Assembly: GCA_018136815.1 (NCBI GenBank)
Contig: CM030933.1
Location: 3,936,106-4,000,105 of the forward strand
Length of the DNA stretch: 64,000 bases
Reading direction: 5' to 3'
Source: Isochrysis galbana
Lineage: Eukaryota; Haptophyta; Isochrysidales; Isochrysidaceae
Shown: piece after piece, positions 43,798-54,400 of the stretch
Position numbering within the stretch: the stretch's first letter is position 1
Layout: every line of letters starts with the position of its first letter
The notes under the pieces: model-generated
Databases searched by the model: none
Seen by the model: the letters and a program-made list of their open reading frames with translations, nothing else
What the model was told of the DNA's origin: nothing
Translations under genes and position numbers: made by a program

Positions 43798-44202
43798 ATA
43801 TCAAGGAGAAAGTTAACCCAAAACCAAAGCAGCGAATCTAAATCAATCTCCAAGGGGAGATGGCAAACCAAGGACATAGGTAGGAGAAAGATTCCCTCAT
43901 CCAAGCAGCGAACCTAAATCGATCTCCAAGGGGAGATGGCAAACCAAACCTGATTGCCCCCAGAAGCAGGTAGAGAAACGCGGGGAGATAGCGAATTAAA
44001 CCCTTTTTGCGAGGCCCCTGGGAGGAAGAAAGGTGGGGAAACTTCCCTTCTCTTCGAGAGGAAGAGAGAGGGCGCTCCACAACCCTAGATCCTAGGCGTC
44101 CACGCGAAGTTTTTGACCGAGAACGAGAACGAGAGAATTATAACGATAAATACCGAACGAAGAGAAGAGAGACGCCTAGCGAGAGTCGATTCGCGAATGC
44201 GA
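43798..44202 (-). repeat. Repeat family C, copy 3
   Basis: Near full-length inverted copy of 34256-34663, lying inside the chimeric retroposon. Confidence 0.7.
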
Positions 44203-44889
44203 CACACCTGCCTTGCGGCTCGTCCCCTCGTGCTCTACCTAGGGGCTGGGTGCAGTGGGTCTCCAGTGGCAGACGGTGTGTACCGATTCTCGATGGCCTG
44301 TTCCTCGCCTTCCTCCTGTGCCATCGGGCTACCGGCTGTCGTGTGCTTGCTCCTTGTGCTGGGTGTCCGACAGCTGTGGTCAGTGTAACTAAGGCCTGCT
44401 GTCGGTTGGTGAGCGGCTCGCGGTGAGAATAAGTGACTTCTACAAAGTCGAGTATGACAACTACTCTTTTCACCATATACCCATCATCGAACGCACCCTG
44501 ACCAGATTCACAGTCCTCGTACGTGGCCTTGAATCCTCTAACAAAACCTCGCCAGCGCGTACGAACCAAGCCTCCCGCGGCAGAAAACCAAAGATCAAGG
44601 ACGCACGAGAGCTTAGTGCCCCAATCTTCAAAACGAACGACAAAGTTGCCCTCGCGATGAACATAAACCTGACCCTGGTGACACAAGCACTCGACATGGC
44701 GGATCGAAAAGCTAGCTTAATCTCTCACCGAACGCCACACCCCACCCCTCCCACGACTCAACACCGAAAGCCTAGCGCACAACACAGCCCCAACTCCGAT
44801 GCTCAACACGACAACAACCACGATAACCCCTTGTGGGAATCGCACCATAACGGAAACGAGGGGCAATCCTGCCGCACAAGATTCCAAAA

Positions 44890-45643
44890 ACCTTTTAATA
44901 TTCTTACCGCACTCGCGGCGAATGGAACCACTACCCACTACAAGTAGCACGTAGCATACTCTCTACACCCCCATTCCCCGGCCCTTCTCCCCCCGCCATC
45001 AGGCGGCTCCCCCCGTACACTACTAGGGGGATTGGGGTGGGGGGCTTAGATATGGTCCGGTGGCCCGCCCCCCCCCCCCCCCGGTGATCTTTCCCCCCCT
45101 TCCTCCTGTGTCTCCGAGTGGGCGGCCGACTCTGTCTCGTCTTATCCTGTAAACAGGCGCGAGACTTACCGATTTTCCGGTGGGCGGAGCTCTCGCTCGC
45201 GCCCACCCCCTTCTCCGCGCTCTCTCTCCCCTTTCCTGCGGCACGCGCGATGGCGCGCCTGCGGCAGGCCTCCAGCTGCCCTCTGGCGGCCCCTGGAGGC
45301 TCCTGGAGGCCAGCTCAGGGGGCAGAGGAGGCTGGGACTGGGCCCTGGCCTCCCCTGCCTCTCCCTCGCTGGCGTTCCCGAGCCTCTGGGGCCCCCACGC
45401 TGCACCTGTCTGCCTGTCGACCAGGGGGGAGGGGGGTTGGAGCATTGGGCTGGTCACGAGGGGCCAGGATGGGCGAATGGGGCGAGCCTGTGGGGAAGGG
45501 AGTGGGTCAGTAGGGCAGTGGCCTCCTGGCAAGCCATCAGGCATGCCAGGAGGATGGGTGGTTCCTCCCCCATGGCAGGGGAGGAGTGGAGAGAGGGGGG
45601 GGCTCGTGCCCCCCCATGGGTCAACCAAGTATAAACTTAGTTG
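44890..45643 (-). mobile_element. R1 retroposon, copy d (full length, inverted)
   Basis: Duplication CGCACAAGATTCCAAAA at 44873-44889 and 45644-45660. The palindromic end is at the right. The tail end (AACCTTTTAATATTCTTACC) and the ~80 bp next to it differ from copies a-c, so at least two R1 subfamilies exist. It interrupts the LINE pol frame. Confidence 0.87.
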
Positions 45644-45699
45644 CGCACAAGATTCCAAAAGACTTACCGAATAAGACGAGAGAAATAAATGCGGTGTGC

Positions 45700-45999
45700 C
45701 TAAGGGGGAGATACGAAGAGGTTGCAAATTAAACTTGATTGCAATCACTGAAGTAGATGGAGAAACGCGGGGAAGATAGCAAATTAAACCTATTTGCGAG
45801 GCGCCTGGGAGGAAGAAAGGTGGGGAAACTTCCCTTCTCTTCGAGAGAAAGAGAGAGGGAGCGCTCCACAACCCAAGATCCTGTGCGTCCACGCGAAGCT
45901 TTTGACCGAGAACGAGAGAAAGCAAAGAATTATAACGATAAATACCGAATGACGAAGAGAAGAGAGAAGCCTAACGAGTGTCGATTCGCGAATGTGACA
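45700..45999 (-). repeat. Repeat family C, copy 4
   Basis: Inverted copy lacking the subrepeat end, beginning just after the LINE pol stop. With copy 2 it frames the LINE fragment as an inverted pair. Confidence 0.65.
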
Positions 46000-47209
46000 C
46001 CTATACACCGTCGACAAAGACTTTAACTTGGAGATCTCGGACGCCCTAGCCCTAGCGCAAGCAGCGAACGAACTAGAACTAGGAATCAGAAACTCAGAAA
46101 CATAACATGATTCACTCGAACAAAGGCACAGACCTATACTGAACGCCGGCCCCCGAGGGGGTGGGACAAACACCCGAACAAGGACATCACTTACTCTTAC
46201 CCCCTCTGTCTCACGCCCCTGGTCGAAGCAGCGCGCGCGGCCTCCCCTCCCCCGGTCGTCCGCCAGAGAAGGAAACAGGGAAGGGGAAAGGGGTCGTGGT
46301 AGGAAAGGGAAGGTAGTTAGGAGCAGCACCAGCAATCTGCCTTGCGCCGTGCAAGTAGCGGCTAGTTTTTTTAAGATTTTTTCAAATTAATCAACACCCC
46401 CTTTGCTCAAAATCTACTTCTACACTTGAACTCTGAGTTTAGAACAAAGACTGTAGTAGCATTCAATATTCGAGGCCAATGGAGCATAGCCAATGGCATC
46501 GTGGCACATGTATCGACAAGAGCTTGCGAAGTGAAGACACAAACCCAAACCATCCAAGCAACTCGTCCGAGATGCTTCAAAAGCACAAAGAGGCGAGGAT
46601 CTCAGGACCGGGGATTTTAATCGACAAAATGGCTTCGGGCACAAAAGAAAAAGGCGTTCCCAAGTTCCTATGAACCAAGAAAAAATAGCTTCCGATGTCG
46701 TGCTCGGCCGAACGTCTTGATCACGAAAGTGACATGTATGATGGATAAATGCACGGGATGAATGCACTCGTTCATGCGCAGCTGCATGAGGGTAAAACTG
46801 AGGGATGAAACGCATCTTGTATCGGCGAGCAGTCTAAGGCGATACCTTGCCAACAGCAAGGAGGATCCGAGACGCTTGCCCCCCCCCCCCTCCACATGAA
46901 ACGCATCTTGTATCGCCAAGCAGTGAAAGACGTCCTGTGTCGGCGAGCGGCATGAGGTGATGCCTTGCCAACAGCGGGGAGGATGCAAGACGCTTGCCCC
47001 CCCGCCCCCCCTCCACACGTCTCAAAAAGGCTCTCCAAGAGAAATCAAAATGAAGGCGGCTTCATGGGCCGAAGTCGCTCTCAGGCCTTCGCAATGTGAC
47101 GCTCGTCATGCCGAAACGCTGCACCCAGGCGCGAAGTATGGTGGTTCGGTCAGGTTCACCGGGCGCTTTGTTCAGGAAGCCGTGAGCACGCTCCAGATAG
47201 GATTGTACG
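46000..47209. other. Intergenic, repeat remnants
   Basis: A short plus frame at 46005-46107 (VDKDFNLEISDALALAQAAN) is protein-like and may be element-derived. No other gene recognised. Confidence 0.4.
46803..47015. repeat. Tandem duplication of ~110 bp
   Basis: Two units share ATGAAACGCATCTTGTATCG, CCTTGCCAACAGC and AGACGCTTGCCCCCCC. Confidence 0.6.
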
Positions 47210-48630
47210 TCACTTTGCGAATCGTTGGCGGAGCGTACGAGCTGGGCGTGTGGGGTGGGTGCGGAAGGATTTCAGTCGCGGCGAGGGAATTTCGAGCAAA
47301 TATAACAGCCATCTTGGCACGAACGCTGTGCCACTACTGACACAACGTGCCACGCCGCGCTTTTCATGGGATGTGCAGGGAAGAGAGCCCGTGCTAAAGC
47401 AGCGCACCGCCAAAAGCCTTTTCTCCTCGCTTGCACCAAGAGATTCACGCAAAACCTTAACCGAGCTTGATCCTGAGATCGTTCCCTCTGATGGCCAGCC
47501 CAAGTCCAGATTCTCATCGACAACCATCAAGAGGCTCGCGTCCTTGGGGATGCTCTGAAAGAAATCCTTCGCGTAGCTAACCATGTTCTTTATTTCCTCG
47601 TCGTCACCACCAATGATGATAATGCGCTCATCAGGAATGCCAAGCCTCTTGAAAATCAGTAGGAGAATACGTCGCTGCTGAGGCGAATCTTCCACACCCA
47701 TCGCCCACACGTTGTGGGATAGGTCAGCCGAATCTGCGAAGGCATCGTTGAATGGTTCGGGTGCAGGGCAGCACATCTCGAAAACAGTATGGGACTTCTC
47801 AAAACGAATCGAGCAGGAGCCATTCATGCAATCCATGCACCTACGCCAGTACATAGATACGACAAGGTAGTGAGAGTTCAATACCGGCATAACTAATAGA
47901 AACAATGTCAACGCTGGTTAGGTAGCATGGAGGTAGCATGGATAGTGCTTGAATCAAGTGGCGGACTGGGGGAGAGTGGAGGGGAAAATTGGGTGTGACG
48001 TGATGTACGAGCCCCCCCCCCCCCCCCCCCGCATGCAGATGATGTGTGCAGCCACGCTCACTTCTTCATGATCCACCCGCCATCGCCCTTGGATACGGCG
48101 CTCGCGGAATTTTGATCGTGCAGAGCATCTTCTTTGTGCAGTCTGACACCCTTCGCAAAAACTTGCTCAGACGCGCGCATCTTGTCGCTCAGCTCGCATA
48201 AATGATCGTGGTCGGGACCCGGCTCGTTGATGACGCGAATGGTCAAGATTCCGTCCTCCAGGTCAATTTCAGTTAGCACGATCCCGTTGGGTTTGCCGTA
48301 CTGTGCGGAGGTCAATAGGACAAAGGATAACAACAGTGGCGCCTTGTCGTCAAGACCCTTGTTCGTGCTGGGGATGTCGCTGTAGCATGCATGGGTTGAG
48401 TTGTGCAAGGCACTTACCCTACACGCGTTGGAAATGGCGTTGCGATACACGAGGGTAAGGAGGCGTCGATCCACGTCGATCATCGGAAAGCCTGTTGCTG
48501 GGGTCGTCTTCATAGGAAAGCGCTTATTCTTGGCACTACAATTGCCATCTGCATCACCTCCGAGAGCCTGGAAGCTCAATCGTGAACCAAGGAGGGTAGA
48601 CTTGGGTTGAGAGTAGGGACAAAGATTCAA
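47210..48630 (-). CDS. Histidine-kinase-like ATPase plus receiver-like protein, 5'-incomplete
   Basis: Exons seen: 48418 up to at least 48577-48630, then 48300-48062 and 47840-47210; the GT-AG joins keep phase. Exon 1 contains DRRLLTLVYRNAISNAC, the N-box of an HATPase fold, joined to RYGKPNGIVLTEIDLEDG. Exon 2 ends in GDGGWIMKK. Exon 3 encodes MGVEDSPQQRRILLLIFKRL, IIIIGGDDEEI and LLMVVDENLD, a receiver-like fold with candidate acidic pocket (VEDS) and phospho-acceptor Asp (VDENLD). The G1/G2 boxes were not recognisable, so ATPase activity is doubtful. The 5' part is missing: the first exon opens towards the assembly gap and the Gypsy element. The C-terminus after residue ~190 of exon 3 loses family resemblance. 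It may be a pseudogene or a gene truncated by the retroelement. Confidence 0.6.
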
Positions 48631-48734
48631 AGACGAAATTGAGAGGATGTAGTGGGGGAGAGCTAGATTTCTCCGTTTGCCCGGGGTGGGTGGGCGTTTG
48701 CCCGGGGTGGGTCGACGGGGGAAGAAAGGGCGGC

Positions 48735-48834
48735 NNNNNNNNNNNNNNNNNNNNNNNNNNNNNNNNNNNNNNNNNNNNNNNNNNNNNNNNNNNNNNNNNN
48801 NNNNNNNNNNNNNNNNNNNNNNNNNNNNNNNNNN
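48735..48834. other. Assembly gap (100 N)
   Basis: A run of 100 N of presumably unknown true length. The 5' LTR and gag leader of the Gypsy element probably fall here. Confidence 0.95.
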
Positions 48835-48999
48835 GCCATCCGAGTCCGAGTCCCGAGTCCGAGTCCGAGTTTACAACGTCACCGAGTCCTACCACGCGGT
48901 CGACCGCAGGATTAACGGAGCTCCAGCCACTCACTGAGCCTCCGACGACCATCCTTCCGCGGGAGTGTTCACCTTCGGTCCTCCGCGCCCCGAGTCTGA

Positions 49000-50439
49000 G
49001 TCATTTGGAATCTCCGGTCACTTCCAGAATTCCAACCACAACCGAGCCCCGTTTCACGAGCCACCGCGTATCGAGTCCAAACACAAGCTGACGCCGAAGC
49101 CCTCGACGACAGCCACTGTGTCCTTGTCCGAGCCACCGTTCCGAGTCTCGCCGCAGCCGGCCTGCCACTCCAGCAGGCTGCACGCCGCCGAGCCGATCCC
49201 TTCCGTTTCCGTTCCGAGTCCGAGTCCAATCGCACAAGACAGTGCATCCCGAGCCCGCGTAATCAAGCCCGTCACCGAGTCCGAGATTTCGGCCGCACCG
49301 AGCCAACCGGTGCTGGCCACCGTGCCCCTATTGTCATCACAAGCTTCAGCTTCGTCCTCACCGACGGTTGCGACGCCAGGGGCTTCACCTTTGAGCCGGC
49401 CCCGTCCGTTCCCATTTCGAAAGTTAGCCCTGTTATTGGCGTCCAGCACGCCAGAAACGACGAGTCCGAGTCCGAGTACAAATTAACGTCACCGCGGAGT
49501 CCGCGGTCGACCACCGGCGTTCCCACGCCACCCCATCAACCGAGAGCCCTGGAGGAGCTTGAACAGCCGTCTCCTAGCCCCTCTCAAGTCGCCGAGTCTT
49601 CCGAATTCGAGTCTGAATCCACCGTAATTTCAGCGGTCCATCCACCCGCTAGCCCGAGCCAAGTCCTCCGAAGAATGCTTCGCATTGCAGAACCTCTTCG
49701 GCCACTACCCACGCCAGCCGCTGCCGCAGAGCCACCACCCTGGCCCCAGCCTTCCCCGCAGCCGGCTTCTACGACAGCCACGTCCCTTCTTTCGCCGGCG
49801 CCGACCCCGCCGACGACAGAATGCAACGACGTCTCCTCTTCCGACGTGACCATGGAGAGTGACCACAACTCCTCTGCACGTCGAGGAACGGCGGCCTCCC
49901 AAACCGAGCTTCTACGCCCATTGAGCCAGCCCAACCGAGTCCCTGAGCCATGTCCTTCATGTCTCTCACCGGTGGTCTCGCGGCCGCGGCGTCCGTCGCC
50001 GCCGTCCGACACCCCACTTCTCCGAGTTTCTTCGTCAATCCCGTCCTCCGAGCCCGTCTCTACGTCGTCGATATCCGAGTCTTCTTCCATTCGTCCTACG
50101 TCGCTGCGGCCACCGGTCGCCGCCTCCGAGCACTGCCTGCCTCTCGATACCACTGCCACCACCATCATGCGCGTGGCAGCGATCAATGCGTCCGCGATCC
50201 AGTCCTTCGATTCCTCTCAAAACAACTCCGATGTCGGCACCCGTGATGATACCCCGTCACCCGCTCTCCACGCTCTCGCCTCTCTTCGTGCACGAGCGAG
50301 CGGCTCTGCGGTGGTATTACCTCGGCACCTCACGGAGGCAGCCCAAGAGCTTCGCCGGCCTCGCAATGGCACCCTAGCCTCGCCTGCCGCCGCGCTACCA
50401 AGCACTTCGATGAGCTTTGCGCTGAGCTCACGAAGATGA
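49000..50439 (+). CDS. Gypsy Gag-like frame
   Basis: Open from 49000 to a TGA at 50437-50439 (about 479 codons); the first ATG in frame is at 49675, giving 254 residues from there. The sequence is Pro/Ser/Ala-rich. Its 5' part, and the other two frames, are open because of GAGTCC hexamer tracts (48840-48880, 49460-49480). No zinc knuckle or major-homology region is recognised, so Gag identity comes from position. It overlaps the next frame by the four bases ATGA. Confidence 0.5.
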   Translation, partial: VIWNLRSLPEFQPQPSPVSRATAYRVQTQADAEALDDSHCVLVRATVPSLAAAGLPLQQAARRRADPFRFRSESESNRTRQCIPSPRNQARHRVRDFGRTEPTGAGHRAPIVITSFSFVLTDGCDARGFTFEPAPSVPISKVSPVIGVQHARNDESESEYKLTSPRSPRSTTGVPTPPHQPRALEELEQPSPSPSQVAESSEFESESTVISAVHPPASPSQVLRRMLRIAEPLRPLPTPAAAAEPPPWPQPSPQPASTTATSLLSPAPTPPTTECNDVSSSDVTMESDHNSSARRGTAASQTELLRPLSQPNRVPEPCPSCLSPVVSRPRRPSPPSDTPLLRVSSSIPSSEPVSTSSISESSSIRPTSLRPPVAASEHCLPLDTTATTIMRVAAINASAIQSFDSSQNNSDVGTRDDTPSPALHALASLRARASGSAVVLPRHLTEAAQELRRPRNGTLASPAAALPSTSMSFALSSRR

Positions 50440-51476
50440 ATCAACGAGTCCAAGACGGGCTGACGTCTGGCTGTCACGCACCACGCGTTCTCGTCGTTGG
50501 CGAGACGAGCGGCGTCGTCTCCTCCATGTTCCTACTCGCCGGTGCTGATGTAGCTACGTGCGATTTGTATCCTTCCGAGATCGATTACGTGCCCCACTTC
50601 CAAGGCGACGCGCTTCATGTCCAAAACCTAGGTTGGGACCTAGTCATCGCCCACCCGCCCTGCACGTACCTCTCCGCTGTCAGCAGTCAATGGCTCTCCC
50701 AAGAACCCGGACGTCGTGCCGCTCTTGAGTCGGCCGCTCGCGTCTTCAAGTCAATGGCCTCCGCCACTGCTCCGTTTGTAGCGGTCGAGAACCCTCGGAT
50801 GCATGCGGAAGCTCGCCGTTTAGTCGGGGGGTTGACCCCGACCCAATTCGTCCAACCCTGGGAGCACGGCACTGGACACCAGAAAGCCACCGGGTTGTAC
50901 CTCACCAAAGGGCTGCCGCCCCTCCAGCCAACTTGCGTCGTGGATGGCCGTGAGTCGGCCATGGCTAACCTCTCTCCTTCACCGCACCGTGGCGCTCTTC
51001 GCAGCCGCACCTACGTCGGTGTAGCTGGAGCGATGGCGATCCATTGGATGCCGGTTCTTCTTCGACATTTGAGCCAACAGCGAGACCAGACGTCGACGAA
51101 GAAATTGTCCGCGTTAGAGCTACTCGCTTGCGCGCGGTGCAGCCTATTGGACCGGCCTTCACTTAGCTCGACCGAGGCTACCGCCTACGAGCCGTGGTCG
51201 GCTCTTCATCGTTATGAGAGGGGGAGGGAAACGAGTGAAGTTTCTTCCGACCCGTTGTTTCCCGTCCAGCTACTCCCGAGTCAGACAACCACGAAGACCA
51301 AAAAGAAACCCACGATAACCACGACAACGACACGCCACTCCACGCCTCCGAGTCTACACTCCACGACCCATTCTCTCCATGGACCGCCCCGCCTCCGGCA
51401 CGCGCGAGCTCGCCGCGTCCGACGACGCCGACGACTCTCCGGAAGCGGCGCCAACAATGGCAATCATTCGGAGTGA
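50436..51476 (+). CDS. Cytosine-C5 methyltransferase-like protein encoded within the Gypsy element
   Basis: The ATG at 50436 overlaps the gag stop (ATGA). Residues 16-205 match the compact phage/bacterial C5-methyltransferase-like family: RVLVVGETSGVVSS (motif I, SAM site), CDLYPSE (motif II region), WDLVIAHPPCTYLS with Cys76 as candidate nucleophile (motif IV, PC), VAVENPRMH with Glu118 (motif VI, EN), QPWEHGTGHQKATGLYL (motif VIII region), and LRSRTYVGVAGAMAIHW (motif X). No target-recognition insert is seen, as in the small phage relatives. The C-terminal 130 residues are low-complexity and overlap pol in another frame. The enzyme would act on element or host DNA; activity and target are inferred. 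The frame is uninterrupted and all key motifs are present. Confidence 0.75.
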   Translation: MNQRVQDGLTSGCHAPRVLVVGETSGVVSSMFLLAGADVATCDLYPSEIDYVPHFQGDALHVQNLGWDLVIAHPPCTYLSAVSSQWLSQEPGRRAALESAARVFKSMASATAPFVAVENPRMHAEARRLVGGLTPTQFVQPWEHGTGHQKATGLYLTKGLPPLQPTCVVDGRESAMANLSPSPHRGALRSRTYVGVAGAMAIHWMPVLLRHLSQQRDQTSTKKLSALELLACARCSLLDRPSLSSTEATAYEPWSALHRYERGRETSEVSSDPLFPVQLLPSQTTTKTKKKPTITTTTTRHSTPPSLHSTTHSLHGPPRLRHARARRVRRRRRLSGSGANNGNHSE

Positions 51477-54400
51477 ACGGGGACCAGAAATGGTCCAACG
51501 TCACGCTCGAAACCGCTGACGAAATAAGAGCGCAAGCTCTAGCCGGACGAAACGCCGACGAGGAATCCGACCTCGCCGCTGCCGTCCGAGCGCCGATCGA
51601 GTTCGTGGAAGCCAAAGGCATCCGCGCCGAAGAGCTAGCCTCATTAGTTCGAAGACCCAAGACAGAAGCCCAAGCCCGTCTCGAGAAAGATTGGGAAAAG
51701 ATGTCCGACCACCCGAGGCACCCCACCGACAAGAGAGGCCTGGGCTACACTAGTCCCAAGCTATCACCCTGTACCGCTACCAACGAGGACGACCCCTCTA
51801 GGCCCTCTGCCACGATAGCGGCAGTCGGAGTACCCGAAGAGACGACGACCAGTTTGACGACGAATTCACCCGAGCAACGACGCTGGCGACCAACCCCGTC
51901 CCTGTCCGACACCATTGCACACGTGACCGCGCACCGGCCGGAGAGCGTCGTGGATACCCTACCATCTGCCTACCCAAGGCATTGTCTATATGTTCGAGAT
52001 CTAATGGTCTGCCGCTCCGGCGAGGCTGCCGGCAAAGAAGGAGTAATCTTAGCCGACTCCGCCCTCACGGTCAACAGCACACTCGCTGACACCGGAGCTG
52101 GCCCGTCGGTCGTGACCACTTCCCTCTTGTCCAGCCTACCCAACGACGCATGCGTCGAGCGGCTGCCGCAAGCCGTAGTGACACCGCTCCATGGCCCAGA
52201 CGGCCTACCTCTTATCACGCGAGGCAAGGCTCGAATCGTTTTCTCCGTCGGTGGATTTCTCTTTCGTCATACGTTCATGGTGATTGAAGGCAACCCGATG
52301 CTACTGCTCGGGAACGACTTCTTAGCTACGCACGCCGCTTCGATTCAGCTCGCCTCCGACAGCGCGGACGGCTCTATCACCCTCGGTGCCCCATCCACGG
52401 TGGCTCCTCTTGAGGTTAATGGCAGTCCAAGCCCCGACGCTCCGCCGATCTTTCGCGTCTCGACGTCACCGATAGCGGTGGTCCCTGTCAGCATGACTTG
52501 TGCACAGGTCTGTCCGACCTCCGCGAACCCAATCACGACTGACTTCTTCCGAGGGCCGCAAGCCGCCGAAAACGACAACCAGCTAGTCTCCGAGCCGCTC
52601 TTCAACACGGCCGATGAGTTTGCCGCCAAAGCGCCGGCGTCTTGTGGCTCCGAGTACCTCCTATATACCCATGAACCTATCACGATCCCGGCCTATCATC
52701 GGGCGACGTTTCACGTCCGAATTCCGCTAGCTCTTCGAGAACACGAAGACTGCGCCATGCTCGTGGACCGGCTCCCTACACGCGAGACTATTGACAGCTC
52801 TCCGCTCGTCATCCCTCAAGTAGAGAGGCCGAAATCCGACCACACCATCGCGGTTACGGTGGCCAATACTGACCCCAAACCACTACACCTTCCGTCGTTC
52901 CATCCTGTAGCTTCGCTACAGGTTCGATTCAAGATTCACGCTGGAACTTATCACCGCGTCGGTGACAATAACTCGCCGGATGTGATTGAGTCGCTCAACG
53001 AGGACCAACGCAAGCTCCTCGAGGCAGCCAAGATCGACCCCGAGGGCCGTCTCTCGATGCCCCAACGTGAACAAGTTCGTCGTCTACTGGCCCGACGTAT
53101 CGCTGCTTTCGCAATTGACCCGACTAACCCGAATCACACTCACGTGATGGAGGTAGAGCTACCGCTCAACCCCGGAGCCGAAGCTCACCGTCACGCACCG
53201 TCTAGAGTTGGACGAGAGGGTGAGAAGATCATAGAGGACGAAGTTTGCAAGATGGAGTCCGCGGGCATCATTAGGAAATCAAATTCGTCGTGGGCCTCTC
53301 GAGTCGTGTTAGTCACTAAGAAGGATGGCTCCGTACGTTTCTGCGTAGATTATCGCGACGTCAACTCCAAGCTTCGTCTAGAGGACAGCCCTCTTCCCCT
53401 CACGGTAGAAGCCATCGACCGATTGTCGTCCGGTCAAGGCAACCTCGATTCTCTATTCCTTTGCACCCTGGACCTGGCATCTGGTTTCTGGGGTATACCG
53501 ATCAAAGAATCCGATAAACATATCACCGCGTTCACTACTCATCGCGGCAAGTACGAGTTCAATTACTTGCCTTTCGGTGTTCAATCCGGTCCCTCGTATA
53601 TGTGCCGCCTCATGGACGCCGTTCTCGGTGGGCTGGCATGGGAGATTTGTATGCCATACTTGGATGATGTCGGCGCCTGGTCGACAGGTGTAGGTGACTC
53701 GCTGCAGGCCAGGGAAGAGTCGTCATTCCAACAAATGTTACACCGTCTTGATCTTGTCTTGGAACGTCTCATCTGGGCGGGCCTCACTTGCAAGATGTCG
53801 AAATGCGTTTTCTTTGCCACCTCGGCTGAATATCTCGGCCACGTTGTTTCGCGTGAAGGTCTTCGGATGGATCCCAAGAAAGTGGAAGCTGTCTCGAAAA
53901 TCGACCCAACCCAAATCAACTCGATCGAAGCCGTCCGTTCGTTCCTTGGATTGTGCTCCTACTACCGCCGTTTCATCCGTCGTTTTGCGATCCGTGCGGC
54001 GCCGTTAACCGCTCTCACGCGGAAAGGGTGCGACGTCCCGGTCGAGTCGCAAACAGAAGCCTGTCGACAGGCTATCGAAGATCTCAAGCAAGCTATCTGT
54101 GAAGAACCCGTACTTGCACCTCCTCGAGACGACCGTCCTTTCCTCGTTAAAACCGACGGTGCTAGCAAGCTCGGCATCGCCGGCGTCCTCGCCCAAAAAG
54201 ACGACGAAGGGAGAGAGCGCGTCGTTGCATACTACGGTCGTAGCTTGAGTCCGGCTGAGCGCCATTGGACAGTCACTGAAATCGAACTTCTAGCAGCGCT
54301 AGAATCGATCCGAAATTGGAGGCCTTATCTTTGGGGTCGCCACTTCACCCTCGTCGTAGACCATTCAGCTTTGCGCTGGCTTCACACGATGAAAGATCAA

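Larger units (their letters stand above)
43243..44427 (-). mobile_element. Chimeric retroposon inside the LINE
   Basis: 1,185 bp flanked by the 19-bp duplication AATAAGTGACTTCTACAAA (43224-43242 and 44428-44446). In its own (minus) orientation it carries repeat C, then a Gypsy integrase fragment, then a GC-rich segment, and ends GGCGAGATTATTAAGAAG plus T's, the shared tail. It therefore moved as one RNA-derived unit though its parts come from different elements. Confidence 0.85.
42736..45685 (+). pseudogene. LINE pol C-terminus with two nested insertions
   Basis: The frame 42736-43242 encodes the region after a LINE reverse transcriptase, with the knuckle CRLCRKHHESSTHLARC (C-x2-C-x7-H-x4-C). 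It is split by the 43243-44427 insertion, resumes in frame at 44447, is split again at 44890, and resumes at 45661 to end RIRREK and a TAA. Each resumption fits exactly when one target duplication is discounted. The fragment is A/C-rich, unlike the GC-rich ORF1 at 35 kb, so it may be a different LINE family. The catalytic RT and endonuclease domains are not in the window. Confidence 0.75.

Noticed and set aside
48639..49486. Gag starting in other frames right of the gap
   Set aside because: Frames are open only because of GAGTCC tracts; the frame continuing to 50439 is longer and connects to the next ORF.
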